IMG/VR virus record: IMGVR_UViG_3300040801_003471
Span: 1 to 46,843 of that record
Length of the DNA stretch: 46,843 nt
Strand: one strand, 5' to 3'
DNA from: a virus
Shown here: positions 15,284 through 25,222 of the stretch, piece after piece
How positions within the stretch are numbered: the first letter of the stretch is position 1
How the letters are laid out: each line of letters starts with the position of its first letter
The notes under the pieces: model-generated
Told to the model about the DNA's origin: nothing
What the model saw: the letters and a program-made list of their open reading frames with translations, nothing else
Database searches by the model: none
Program-made: the position numbers and the translations under genes

Positions 15284-16960
15284 TTAGATAAATCTAGATT
15301 TAAATCTTCTATATGCTGCAACAGCTCCTTTAGCATTAGAAATATCCATCATTTGATTATATGACGGCTGAATAGGCGTCATAATTGGTTTAGTCCTATA
15401 CATATAAGCCAAACTTAGTTTTCGAACATTATAACCTAATCTTTTTATTAGCGAACTTATTGAAGTTAATGTTGCATTTTCTGATTTCTTTTCTTTGCCA
15501 ACTATATCACTAAAATTACCAATTGATTCTGTATTTGTAATGTTTCCACCTTTCATTGTAACAACTATTTGCACTATTCTAGATTTTTCTCTACCACCAA
15601 GAGTTTTACCATATTGGGTGCCAGCTGCATATATTCTGAATCTAGGATATGGTTGATCATTAATTAAAGGTCTCAATGTTTTTGTAACTGATGCATCTTT
15701 TAATAATCCCGTTGCGACAGCTTTTGCTCTTTCTAAACTTAATATAAATCTCAAATCTGCTAATTCTCTTTCAGTATAAATAGTCCGAACTACTTTGCCT
15801 TCATCTTCTTTTGTAGCACCTATTTTTTTAGTGAAATATAAATGATTATTAGATCCTGGATCATAAGTTAATTTGTTAACTGGAGTGCCGGTTTTTGTTA
15901 CATATTCTGTATCAGTTTCCGCGTGCCCAATTAGAATAATACTATCAATCATTTTAGGGTCAACTCCTTGTAGCCATTTTACTAATTGTTTATATTGTGA
16001 GTCATATCTTAACTTTGATGAATCAGTTTGAAACGGAATCGATTCCAATGCTGGAGCATTTGCAATTTCTGGTTTAGGTTGAGGTGTATCATCTTCTCCT
16101 TTATCATCTTCTTCTTTTTTGTTGATATTACTTATCAAAACCCCTTCTGAATTCATTGTGATTGTAACCTTTGCCAACTGAGCAGTGTCACTATACATTT
16201 TTCCGATTTTCTCACCATTTTTGCCTTCCAGTTGGGCAGTAAATCTAACATATTGTGGTGTATTAACTAAAAGATCATATATTCTTTCAGCGTTTTCTTC
16301 TTTTAGTTCTAATTCTTCAGTTTCATATTTATCTCGATCTTTAATTTCATCACTTTCATCATCAATATAAAATATTGCTTTACCTGTAAAATTATATTTT
16401 GATGCAGTATCAGCCATTTGACGAACTAAGTCTTCTTTATTTCCTTCAAAATTTTCTTGTATAAATTTTCTAAAGTTCTTTCTTGATGTTTTTTTCATTA
16501 TCTGGCCTTCAGAAACATCTTCTAAGATCTCTATTTCATCTGTATTATATCCTTTATCAGCTAGATGTTTTAATACATCTGGTTTTATCTTTTCTAACAT
16601 AGATTTACCTCTATCGTTAGCTAATTGTTGATTATTTTGGATGTTGTATTCTTTACTTTTATAATTAGTCGGAACCCACGATGCAGCTGAAACAATAGAA
16701 AATTTTAAGTCTTTTATTATTGGTGTATTTTTCGTTTCTTCTTGAATTTTAGATAACGTTGTATCTAATTCATTTATAATTTTATTTAAATTTTCTTGAT
16801 ACGCGTCATCTTTTATTTCAATATCATTATAAACAAAATTATTTTGTAAAGTTGTTGTAATATTTTCTTTGATAATCACATCTTGTTTTTTATCATCTTG
16901 TAAATTATCCTGTGATTCATCTTGATAATAATATTCCAATAAAGTCTTAAAATGTTTCAT
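15284..16960 (-). CDS. Candidate virion protein with two OmpA-like modules
   Basis: Protein of 558 residues. The N-terminus MKHFKTLLEYYYQDE is like a T4 capsid-targeting leader with a possible LLE cleavage site. Two degenerate OmpA-C-like segments can be seen. The first is around residues 85-125 (SAASWVPTNY then NNQQLANDRGKSMLEKIK). The second is around 300-420 (IPFQTDSSKLRYDS, IILIGHAETDT, LSLERAKAVATGLL), with the usual beta-alpha-beta order and the final R-A-x-x-V pattern. OmpA-C domains bind peptidoglycan, so the protein may act at the cell wall after ejection, or tether virion parts. Between them is an acidic linker. There is no signal peptide. Function inferred. Confidence 0.65.
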   Translation of the reverse strand: MKHFKTLLEYYYQDESQDNLQDDKKQDVIIKENITTTLQNNFVYNDIEIKDDAYQENLNKIINELDTTLSKIQEETKNTPIIKDLKFSIVSAASWVPTNYKSKEYNIQNNQQLANDRGKSMLEKIKPDVLKHLADKGYNTDEIEILEDVSEGQIMKKTSRKNFRKFIQENFEGNKEDLVRQMADTASKYNFTGKAIFYIDDESDEIKDRDKYETEELELKEENAERIYDLLVNTPQYVRFTAQLEGKNGEKIGKMYSDTAQLAKVTITMNSEGVLISNINKKEEDDKGEDDTPQPKPEIANAPALESIPFQTDSSKLRYDSQYKQLVKWLQGVDPKMIDSIILIGHAETDTEYVTKTGTPVNKLTYDPGSNNHLYFTKKIGATKEDEGKVVRTIYTERELADLRFILSLERAKAVATGLLKDASVTKTLRPLINDQPYPRFRIYAAGTQYGKTLGGREKSRIVQIVVTMKGGNITNTESIGNFSDIVGKEKKSENATLTSISSLIKRLGYNVRKLSLAYMYRTKPIMTPIQPSYNQMMDISNAKGAVAAYRRFKSRFI

Positions 16961-16989
16961 AGATTATATATTAATATCGCTCTTTAAAC

Positions 16990-17023
16990 AAAAAAAGTCC
17001 GATCAAAATGACCAGACTTTTTT
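16990..17023 (-). terminator. Intrinsic terminator
   Basis: A6GTC paired with GACT6, with an imperfect inner stem. It lies between the minus-strand gene ending at 17045 and the start of the next gene at 16960, so it ends the upstream transcript. Confidence 0.75.
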
Positions 17024-17044
17024 AGAAAGGAGGTGTAAAGATTA

Positions 17045-17707
17045 CTATTTTTCGTCTTTAACTTCTTCAACTTCTAATTCTTCAATTTGCTCTTCTTGAG
17101 GTTGTGATGCTTCATCTAGACCTAGAGTCCAATTGTGGATTTTTTCGGAAAGCGCTTTTGTTTCACCATCCCAGTAGTTGAAGATCCTACTAATATTTCC
17201 AATTTCAGTTAAAATTGATGCAAACATATAAGCTTTGTTATTTAGTCCTTTTACAGTATGATCTTTAATCAAATGATGTAAAAGTGTTGCATCATCAATT
17301 TTTATTTTAAATTGATATTCAGTAGTATCTCTTTTAATATCAGCAGGCTTAATATCATTAAAGAAATTTTCTTCAACACGCAAAGCAACAAAAAGAGATT
17401 GTTCAGTATAATGCATGTCTTTTAATATTAAATCTCTAAGATAAAGAAATTCTGCGCCTGTTAATGTCATTGTGTATTCTACACTTCTCAAAAAATTTGA
17501 AAAATCTGACCACAATTCTTTTGATTCACCGTATTTGGCATCTTTTTCCTTTTCTGATAAACCGGAAACATTTTTATTTTCTTCGATAAATTTAGACACA
17601 CTGTCTATTTTTTCACGAAGTTCTTTTTGAAGTTCTTTGGAAACAATAATTCCTTCTTCAAATAATTTGTCAGTTTGCTCGCGAAGCATCTGTTCTCTAC
17701 TATCCAT
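17045..17707 (-). CDS. Hypothetical protein, 220 aa
   Basis: Not recognised. Strongly helical, with a charged N-terminal half (LREQTDKLFEEG, KELQKELREKIDSVSKFIEENK), a middle resembling a small folded domain (TLTGAEFLYLRDLILKDMHYTEQSLFVALRVEENFF), and an acidic tail (EEQIEELEVEEVKDEK). There is no signal peptide. A terminator follows. It could be a structural or DNA-associated accessory protein. Confidence 0.7.
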   Translation of the reverse strand: MDSREQMLREQTDKLFEEGIIVSKELQKELREKIDSVSKFIEENKNVSGLSEKEKDAKYGESKELWSDFSNFLRSVEYTMTLTGAEFLYLRDLILKDMHYTEQSLFVALRVEENFFNDIKPADIKRDTTEYQFKIKIDDATLLHHLIKDHTVKGLNNKAYMFASILTEIGNISRIFNYWDGETKALSEKIHNWTLGLDEASQPQEEQIEELEVEEVKDEK

Positions 17708-17732
17708 TCTAAATATATTTAGTTTTTATCTA

Positions 17733-18179
17733 TTATACGTCTGCCAAAAATTGATCAGTTAGTTGATCAGCATTTTGTGATTCAAGTAAGTTTTCAAGTT
17801 GATTTGCTCTTGATACATCTTCCCAACCATATTTTTTAATGATTCCACTAAAAGTAGTTAAATCGGGTTTATTCACACGGATTCTACCATTTTCAATGTC
17901 AACAGTATATTTGTCTATTTCTTGAACAACCAAAATTTCTTTTGATTTGTCATCAAGTTTTTCAAACATGTTTTCATTAAAACATAAAACCATATCAACT
18001 TTCATTAAAAAGCTGTAAACTTCAGGCACTTTCATAATTTTAATTACCTGCTTCTGTTTCGTCGCATTTACCAATTGATAATTCAAAGAATATGGTAAAT
18101 GAATGTTACTCAAAATATTATCAAAAAACTTTTGAGTGTCATCACTAATTTCAATAAACTTGTCTTGATTTGTATTCAT
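17733..18179 (-). CDS. Possible inactive phage metallopeptidase-like protein
   Basis: Protein of 148 residues. The arrangement VDMVLCFNENMFEKLDDKS, then KEILVVQEIDKYTVD, then PDLTTFSGIIKKYGWEDV resembles the putative phage metallopeptidase family, where the middle block is normally a HExxH-type motif in a helix and the last is a D-F-x-x-I-x-x-x-Y/H-G-W pattern. Here the metal-binding His residues are absent (QEIDK). If the relation is right, the protein has lost catalysis and kept the fold. It starts 12 nt after the stop of the gene at 18192. Family call is tentative. Confidence 0.5.
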   Translation of the reverse strand: MNTNQDKFIEISDDTQKFFDNILSNIHLPYSLNYQLVNATKQKQVIKIMKVPEVYSFLMKVDMVLCFNENMFEKLDDKSKEILVVQEIDKYTVDIENGRIRVNKPDLTTFSGIIKKYGWEDVSRANQLENLLESQNADQLTDQFLADV

Positions 18180-18191
18180 ATTTTTAATTTT

Positions 18192-18593
18192 TTAAAATAT
18201 TATTAAAAATGCTATGGAAGCTAATATTGCACCTATTCCAATGAGTGTTAATGTATTTGCCCACCGTAGCGTATTTAAATACTTATATTTAAGAACTAAT
18301 AAAAAGTTTACATTATCTAATTTAGATATTTCCTGAACTTCTACATATTCTTTCAATCCAATTTCAAATAAGTATTTATCTAATGTTCCTACCCACTTTT
18401 TTATAAATCCTTCAGTTAATCTAGGAGTATTTTCTGGACCATATATTTGAGTTTCATCTGGTACATTAATAACAGTATATAATCTAAATATTCGATCAAA
18501 TTTTAAATTAAATTCTCGTTTTAACTCAGTTTTATGTGTTCTAACAATTTTTATGTATTCTCTAAATATTATTAGTCTCTTAAAAAAGTTCAT
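18192..18593 (-). CDS. Tail-anchored membrane protein, 133 aa
   Basis: Not recognised. A basic N-terminal helix (MNFFKRLIIFREYIKIVRTHKTELKREF) and a soluble middle lead to one strong C-terminal membrane segment (TLTLIGIGAILASIAFLIIF, 114-133) at the very end. This topology is that of a tail-anchored protein with its body in the cytoplasm. The ATG lies within the end of the upstream gene (14-nt overlap). Function unknown; nothing specific to a holin is visible. Confidence 0.65.
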   Translation of the reverse strand: MNFFKRLIIFREYIKIVRTHKTELKREFNLKFDRIFRLYTVINVPDETQIYGPENTPRLTEGFIKKWVGTLDKYLFEIGLKEYVEVQEISKLDNVNFLLVLKYKYLNTLRWANTLTLIGIGAILASIAFLIIF

Positions 18594-19065
18594 CGAATTT
18601 TTCTATTTTTTTATTTTCAGCTATATGTTGTTCGCGAAGATTCATTAAAAAGCGGGCACACTCATATACAGACTTGCACTTTTGACCATTGTAATAATAT
18701 CCATCTTCTTTAACCATAAAACAATTATCATCAATGTGAACTTTCATAATTAATCCATCAAAAGAATTAACGTCAGATTCAGGAGAATTATATTTTATTG
18801 ATCCATTAAATGTTACATTGCCTGTAATTGAAACATTGCCGCGCATTTCCACATTACCATTAATATTTATATTTTCACCATTAACTTCAATTAATGCCGA
18901 ATTTACATTATCATTATTTACTCTGAGATATGCATTATGATTCATTTCTAAACTATATGTTTGTGTGGTGTCAATTGCTATCCAGTTGTCAACTGTATTA
19001 ACATATGTATTTTCGTCGCCGGCCCGTACCTCAGCAAAATGTAAATTTAGTTCTTCATCTTCCAT
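18580..19065 (-). CDS. Beta-repeat structural protein, 161 aa
   Basis: The middle contains a ladder of short repeats (ININGNVEMRGNVSITGNV and following TFNGSIKYN) of the type found in phage tail fibre and baseplate spike beta-helices, with G-N turns every 6-8 residues. A folded C-terminal region follows, with two Cys (YNGQKCKSVYECARFLMNL). There is no signal peptide. It is probably a small virion appendage protein, inferred from repeat type alone. Confidence 0.6.
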   Translation of the reverse strand: MEDEELNLHFAEVRAGDENTYVNTVDNWIAIDTTQTYSLEMNHNAYLRVNNDNVNSALIEVNGENININGNVEMRGNVSITGNVTFNGSIKYNSPESDVNSFDGLIMKVHIDDNCFMVKEDGYYYNGQKCKSVYECARFLMNLREQHIAENKKIEKFDELF

Positions 19066-19095
19066 ATAACATATATATCGGAAGATTAATTTTGT

Positions 19096-20334
19096 TTAAT
19101 GTTTAATTGGCGGTTTTTTGTATCGATTAACATTTTGTTGTGATATCGATAACCCTTGCATTGAAATCATTTGAGACATCAATTGTACCATACCAGCCAT
19201 TAATTCTTCTAGATTTTTTAGAGACTGTTCAGTATTAGTTAACTCTAATTTTGCCGGCGTAGTTGTTGCAGATTGTGTATTATTTATTACAGTTTCTGAA
19301 GTTTTAATTTCTGTACTTTTTTCGTTGGTTGCGGATTGTTCACTTGTTGATTGCGATGAAGATTCTTTTTCTCGAATTGTTTCAGGTTGAAACGAAACAG
19401 GAATAAAATCATTTTTAATTTGTTCAACATTTTCTAATATTGTGCTATATGCTGCATCAATAATTGTTGAGTTATTTTCTGATTGTTGATTAACATCTGA
19501 AAAATTTGATAGAGTATTATTAATAGTTTCGGTACTTTGATTAATAGATTCTGCAAATTCTGCAAAATGTTGATTCAATTCAGTATTTGTTTCAATATTA
19601 TTTGTGATTAAATCGGTTATTGGGGCAGATATAATTTCAAAATTATTATTAATACTCTCTGCAATATCTTGGCTGTTAAAAATATTACTAACATTTTCCA
19701 TGTTGAAATTATCAACTAATGTTTGATTTAAAGAACTAATTTCTTCAGTATATTGCGTAAAATTTTCTAAATTTTCCGTTAATTGATTAAAATTAACATT
19801 ATTAACATTTTTAACCATTTCAGTTATTCCAACATCTGAAATTGTTTGAACTAAATTTTCTTGATATTCCGTAAATGAATCAACTAATTCTTGTTGAGTA
19901 TTAATTATTTTAGTGTTTGTTTCAATTTGGTTTATTGCTGTATCATTTAACTGATTTTGTAGAATATCATTAGTGTCTTCTGCAATGTCTCTATTGGATT
20001 CGTTTACTTGAACTAAATCTTCTATTTTTTCAATTAATGATTCTATTCCTTGATTAGTGTTTTCAGCTTCTTCCGCAATATCTTGATTTGTATCAGTTGA
20101 AAATTGAATGATTTCTTGTATATTATTTAAAAGTCGATTAGAATCATCGATTTTTAAAGTCAACTCGTCTATACCAATTTGATTAACTACATCATCTATA
20201 TTAATATCTTGGTCTTCTTCTTGTTGTTGTAAAATAAATTCATTAATGCTATCAATAACTGTCTCTGTGTTTTGATTTGTATCAACTAACGCATCATCAA
20301 TATCATTTAAAGCATTAATATATTCATCGGCCAT
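19096..20334 (-). CDS. Asn/Gln/Ile-rich coiled-coil protein, 412 aa
   Basis: Not assignable to a family. Nearly the whole chain (about residues 1-300) is low-complexity helix-forming sequence built from N, Q, E, D, I, T and L with repeated IETNT, NQxIE and FAEFAESINQ patterns. This is followed by a Ser/Thr-rich linker and a C-terminal helix ending LMAGMVQLMSQMISMQGLSISQQ and a basic tail. It contains no Cys. Long fibrous proteins of this kind occur in whiskers, tape measures and chaperones. The ATG overlaps the end of the upstream gene by 11 nt. Confidence 0.6.
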   Translation of the reverse strand: MADEYINALNDIDDALVDTNQNTETVIDSINEFILQQQEEDQDINIDDVVNQIGIDELTLKIDDSNRLLNNIQEIIQFSTDTNQDIAEEAENTNQGIESLIEKIEDLVQVNESNRDIAEDTNDILQNQLNDTAINQIETNTKIINTQQELVDSFTEYQENLVQTISDVGITEMVKNVNNVNFNQLTENLENFTQYTEEISSLNQTLVDNFNMENVSNIFNSQDIAESINNNFEIISAPITDLITNNIETNTELNQHFAEFAESINQSTETINNTLSNFSDVNQQSENNSTIIDAAYSTILENVEQIKNDFIPVSFQPETIREKESSSQSTSEQSATNEKSTEIKTSETVINNTQSATTTPAKLELTNTEQSLKNLEELMAGMVQLMSQMISMQGLSISQQNVNRYKKPPIKH

Positions 20335-21888
20335 CTTTTTCAGTTTTTAAATTTTCTAAGTGTTTCCATATAGCTTCTTCACTAGCATCGTTTGTTATAT
20401 TTAATGTTCGCATTATATCGTTATTAATACGACTCCATATATTTTTAAAACCTTTATCTTTTGTCATTTGTAAAGCATTGAGCTCAATATTAGATTTAAA
20501 TGTATTTTCAATGATTTCATCGATTTTTTCAACCTCGAACATAATATAATCAACAGCTCTTTTTCTTAAAAATGGATTTCTTTTCCAGAATAAACTCGTA
20601 CCAGATTCTCTAATTGCACTTTTTAATCCTCCAGTAAGTTCATCGTCTAATTTGAATCCCTGATCTAATGGTAGCATTTCCATTTTATAATTTTTATTAA
20701 TCTTATGAGCAACAATAGTGTTTGTTTCTGGCTGATAAATTACGAATGAATTCATGTTTTTAATATAAAAGAAAACAGTATTATATGTATTCAATAGGTT
20801 AAATGGTATATCAGCAGTATTTTCTATTTTTCTAGGAATAATTAGACCGTCATTCCCTTTATCTAAATTATAAAGTCCAAATGGTATTAAAACATATACA
20901 TTTTTATCAATAAATTCTTTGTAATAAAATACAACTCCAAAATGTGGTCTATTTGATGTAAAATTGAAAAAATAATATCCTTTTTTAGGTAAAAATAATT
21001 TTTGTTTTACAGAAGATTTAACACCTGTGTTTGAATTAAAAATTGAATTCATTCTTTGTGTCGTTCTTTGTACACCAGCAGCTATTTTATCAACATCAAC
21101 TTTATCTTCTTCTTTTATATTGCCAATTAATTTTGATAAATCAAGCATCTCTTCTAACTCTTTAATTGCATAATCATTTTTAAATCTTTCGAAAAGTTGA
21201 TTTTTCCCTTTTTGCCAAAGGAGTTCTGCATTTCTTTTTCTCTTTTCATCATCATATTTACCTATTATTTGAGCTGCTCGAAGAGTCAAATTTTGTATTT
21301 CATATCTTGGAAGTTCCTTTGTATTTAATATTTTTCTTTTTTGGTCGGCTAATTTTTTAGTTTTAGTTATTAATAATTCAAAATCAGAAATATATTTTTG
21401 ATATTCTTCAGGTGTTGGATCAACATGTGCGAATTTAATATTATTGATAATTGCAAGAATATTATCTTTAATCTTTTTAATATTTTCATCTATTTCATAT
21501 AATTCAGCGTATTCAACTGTTGCTGCATATGCTGTTTTTAACGCGTCGAAAAAAGGTTTATTTTTAACAATTCTATCTTCTTTTGCAGTTAATTTTCGAA
21601 TTTCACTTTTGAATGTTGAAGAAGAATCTTTTATATCATCTACCGCGTTTTTCGGTATACCGTTTTTTTCTAATATATTTTCTAATATTCTATTTACCCT
21701 ATAAATTATATTTCTTAACATTTGTAATTTAACACTAAAAGTATCTTTAATTGCATCCATTATTCTTTCTCCATTTCCTAATGTAATAATGTTCCATGCA
21801 ATATCTAATAAACTACCTTTTTCAATAAATTTACCTTCATTTATTGATTCTTCGTTATAGTTTTCAAATGTTGTTAAATACTTTAAAT

Positions 21889-21892
<4 letters not shown>
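20324..21892 (-). CDS. Candidate internal head protein with capsid-targeting leader, 522 aa
   Basis: The N-terminus MNLKYLTTFENYNEESINE is a good capsid-targeting peptide, with cleavage predicted after INE at 17-19. The following about 250 residues are helical and charged. The second half contains beta-like blocks (KKGYYFFNFTSNRPHFGVVFYYKEF, NVYVLIPFGLYNL). No catalytic motif was recognised. The gene lies between two structural candidates and overlaps both neighbours by a few nucleotides. The role is unknown. Delivery into the host with the DNA is inferred from the leader. Confidence 0.6.
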
Positions 21893-23025
<1,133 letters not shown>

Positions 23026-23039
23026 GTTATATATATTTT

Positions 23040-23047
23040 TATTTATA
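23040..23047 (-). promoter_or_regulatory. Putative late promoter (TATAAATA)
   Basis: Exact T4 late box TATAAATA on the minus strand, 15-22 nt before the ATG at 23025. The start is close, so the leader would be very short. Confidence 0.45.
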
Positions 23048-23105
23048 ACAATTAAAACAAGATAGTTTTTTATTATATAAAATTTGAGCAAATAGTTATG
23101 TTTAT

Positions 23106-24209
23106 ATGAAAGCTTTTTTAATAGCAGATACACATCTTGGGGTACACCCACTTAAATTGGATTATTGGTTAAACGATGTCACACGAAATTATTTTGATGA
23201 TTTTTTCATTCCTTTAGTAGAAAAAAGAAAACAAGAAGACGATATAATCATTCATCTTGGTGATTTCTTTGATGATCGATCAATTATACCAGTAAACGTT
23301 TTGCATTATGGCAACAAATTAATGGAACAATTATCATCTTTATTACCAGTGCATATAATATTAGGAAATCATGATTTATATTCGGAATATGATAATTCTA
23401 TTCATAGTATGGATTGGTGTAGACATATTCCTAATGTTTCATTGTATGAAGAACACGAAGTTATAACTTTAGGAATGAAGAAGTGTTTAATGTTGCCGTG
23501 GGTACAAAGAAAAAAAGACGAAGTACAAATTTTAAATAATACTGTAGCAGATTATGTTTTTTGTCATAGTGATTTAAAAGGGGCGTATAATAATAAAAGT
23601 CGTGTTATAAAACACGGAATTGATATACAAAATTATAATAAATTTAAGCAAGTTTGGTCTGGACACATACATCTAAGACAAAAAACACATAATTTTCAAT
23701 TTGTTGGATCGCCGTATCATCTAGATAGAAATGATATTGGTGATAAAAAAGGTGTATATATTTTAGATATCGAAACGGGTGATGCTGAATTTGTTCCAAA
23801 TAATATATCTCCCGAATATAAAGTAATCGAAATTAAAAATGAAAAAGATTTAGATAAATTAGAAGCCAAAGAACTCAAAAAGGATCGTTTTGATCTAAAA
23901 ATAGCAAATTCTTTATTATTAGAAAATAAGAAAATTAGAAGTCAAGTCGAAAGATTATTACAAGAAAAGAAATTTGAGCAAATTAAATGGCAAGACGATT
24001 TAAAGCTTGAAGATGTAATTGAAGAAAAAAATATAGACTTCAGTACACAATCAATAGATTTTGAAATTAAGAAATTAATTTATGATTACATGAATAAACA
24101 AAATTTTGAAAATGAGGATGTAAATCATAAAATATTTGAAACTTTAGATGAATTATTTGAAGTCTACGAAAATCAAAGTAGTATGAATGGCAAAAAGAAA
24201 ACGAAATAA
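23106..24209 (+). CDS. gp47: Recombination nuclease gp47 (SbcD/Mre11-like)
   Basis: Calcineurin-like phosphoesterase of 367 residues (T4 gp47 has 339), the nuclease partner of gp46. All five metal motifs are visible: ADTHLG (7-12), GDFFDD (52-57), GNHD (87-90), CHSDL and SGHIHLRQ. The C-terminal about 130 residues are charged helices that would contact the gp46 coiled coil. A TATATAAAA box lies 32 nt before the ATG. It is divergent from the acidic repeat gene and far from gp46, so co-expression must rely on similar promoters (both have TATATAAAA at about -30). Confidence 0.95.
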   Translation: MKAFLIADTHLGVHPLKLDYWLNDVTRNYFDDFFIPLVEKRKQEDDIIIHLGDFFDDRSIIPVNVLHYGNKLMEQLSSLLPVHIILGNHDLYSEYDNSIHSMDWCRHIPNVSLYEEHEVITLGMKKCLMLPWVQRKKDEVQILNNTVADYVFCHSDLKGAYNNKSRVIKHGIDIQNYNKFKQVWSGHIHLRQKTHNFQFVGSPYHLDRNDIGDKKGVYILDIETGDAEFVPNNISPEYKVIEIKNEKDLDKLEAKELKKDRFDLKIANSLLLENKKIRSQVERLLQEKKFEQIKWQDDLKLEDVIEEKNIDFSTQSIDFEIKKLIYDYMNKQNFENEDVNHKIFETLDELFEVYENQSSMNGKKKTK

Positions 24210-24369
24210 AAAGACAAAAATGTGTCAATGGACTCTTGAAGACATCTCAAAAGATGATGCTATATTAGTTGAAAATATTAAAAAAACATCTGTATCACAT
24301 AGAATAGTTGTTCACAAAGATTTTAAAAATAACTTGCCAGAAGGATTTATTTTTATTGAGGATTTATAA
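24187..24369 (+). CDS. Small hypothetical protein, 60 aa
   Basis: Starts within the end of gp47 (23-nt overlap). Very basic N-terminus (MAKRKRNKKTK) then CQWTLEDISKDDAILVENIK and a C-terminal FKNNLPEGFIFIEDL. Not recognised. The position suggests translational coupling to gp47. It ends with a 6-nt overlap of the converging gene. Confidence 0.55.
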   Translation: MAKRKRNKKTKMCQWTLEDISKDDAILVENIKKTSVSHRIVVHKDFKNNLPEGFIFIEDL

Positions 24370-24720
24370 TACAGCGCCCATTATCACAACGTTATATGCT
24401 ACTCCACCAACTGGAGCAACTGCAAATGTGACATCTACATTATTTAAATTAGGTCTTGAAATAGTTACAAATACATCATCTTTAGATCCTGCATCTGCAT
24501 ATACATTGACATCAACTGAATACGTTCCTAAGTTATGCTGTACAGTGAATGTTGTTGTTGCGTCATTTCCAGTGATTTGAACTTCTACAACTTTTGCTAC
24601 ATTAGAAGTTGCTGAATCAATATATGCTTTGATTGCTTTTTGCGATGCAATTACTGTATCGGAGTCTGCACTTAAAGTGACGTCGGTATCTAATTCTATT
24701 TGTTTTGATCTAACTAGCAT
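24364..24720 (-). CDS. Small fibre-type structural protein, 118 aa
   Basis: Contains the phrase LSADSDTVIASQKAIKAYID (residues 17-36), a pattern very common in phage tail fibre proteins just before a C-terminal domain. A beta-sandwich-like region follows (TFTVQHNLGTYSVDVNVYADAG, VDVTFAVAPVGGVAYNVVIMG). It lies in a minus-strand cluster with the giant tail protein, so a baseplate or fibre tip role is likely. Confidence 0.65.
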   Translation of the reverse strand: MLVRSKQIELDTDVTLSADSDTVIASQKAIKAYIDSATSNVAKVVEVQITGNDATTTFTVQHNLGTYSVDVNVYADAGSKDDVFVTISRPNLNNVDVTFAVAPVGGVAYNVVIMGAVL

Positions 24721-24726
24721 CGCTTA

Positions 24727-25185
24727 TTATGGTAATATTTTTATTGTATAAAATATTTCTATTTCATCTGTTGCTTCCAAATCATAACGAGGACTAATCC
24801 AAGTTATTTCTTGTGAATTAGTGTTATATTCCCAGTCAACATCAATAATTGATTTCATTGTGTTAACATAAAAATATAATGTGTTATCTAATGGGATAAC
24901 GGGTGCTGTCCCGGTTCCTATTGGAAATACATATCCACTCGTTCCTGCTGGGACAATAGGTGTTTCTCTAATAACAATATATTCGGGAACATCTACAATT
25001 GGTGTCTGATCTGTTCCAACTTCTTTCCATACACCTGCACTTAAAATGAATAATTTTCCATTATCAGTATCAACACATAAGGATCCGTTTGGAATATTTT
25101 CACCTTGTAATACGACACCACTGGGTGTTCCTTCTTCAGAAAGTAAAAAAACTAATCTATTTGATTGGATATGTTTGAATGCCAT
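24727..25185 (-). CDS. Small virion structural protein, 152 aa
   Basis: The N-terminal part is like phage fibre modules that describe optional head-fibre or tail-fibre segments: PNGSLCVDTDNGKLFILSAGVWKEVG. The rest is beta-rich (YIVIRETPIVPAGTSGYVFPIG) with Gly/Pro turns. There is no signal peptide or membrane segment. It is 6 nt upstream of the next fibre-type gene and downstream of the giant tail protein gene, suggesting one appendage operon. Confidence 0.6.
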   Translation of the reverse strand: MAFKHIQSNRLVFLLSEEGTPSGVVLQGENIPNGSLCVDTDNGKLFILSAGVWKEVGTDQTPIVDVPEYIVIRETPIVPAGTSGYVFPIGTGTAPVIPLDNTLYFYVNTMKSIIDVDWEYNTNSQEITWISPRYDLEATDEIEIFYTIKILP

Positions 25186-25222
25186 ATTATTTGATTATAA
25201 CAACTTTTAACTATTTATATAT

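Noticed and set aside
17029-17037. AAAGGAGGT sequence looking like a Shine-Dalgarno site
   Set aside because: It lies on the plus strand with no plus-strand gene after it; both neighbouring genes are on the minus strand.
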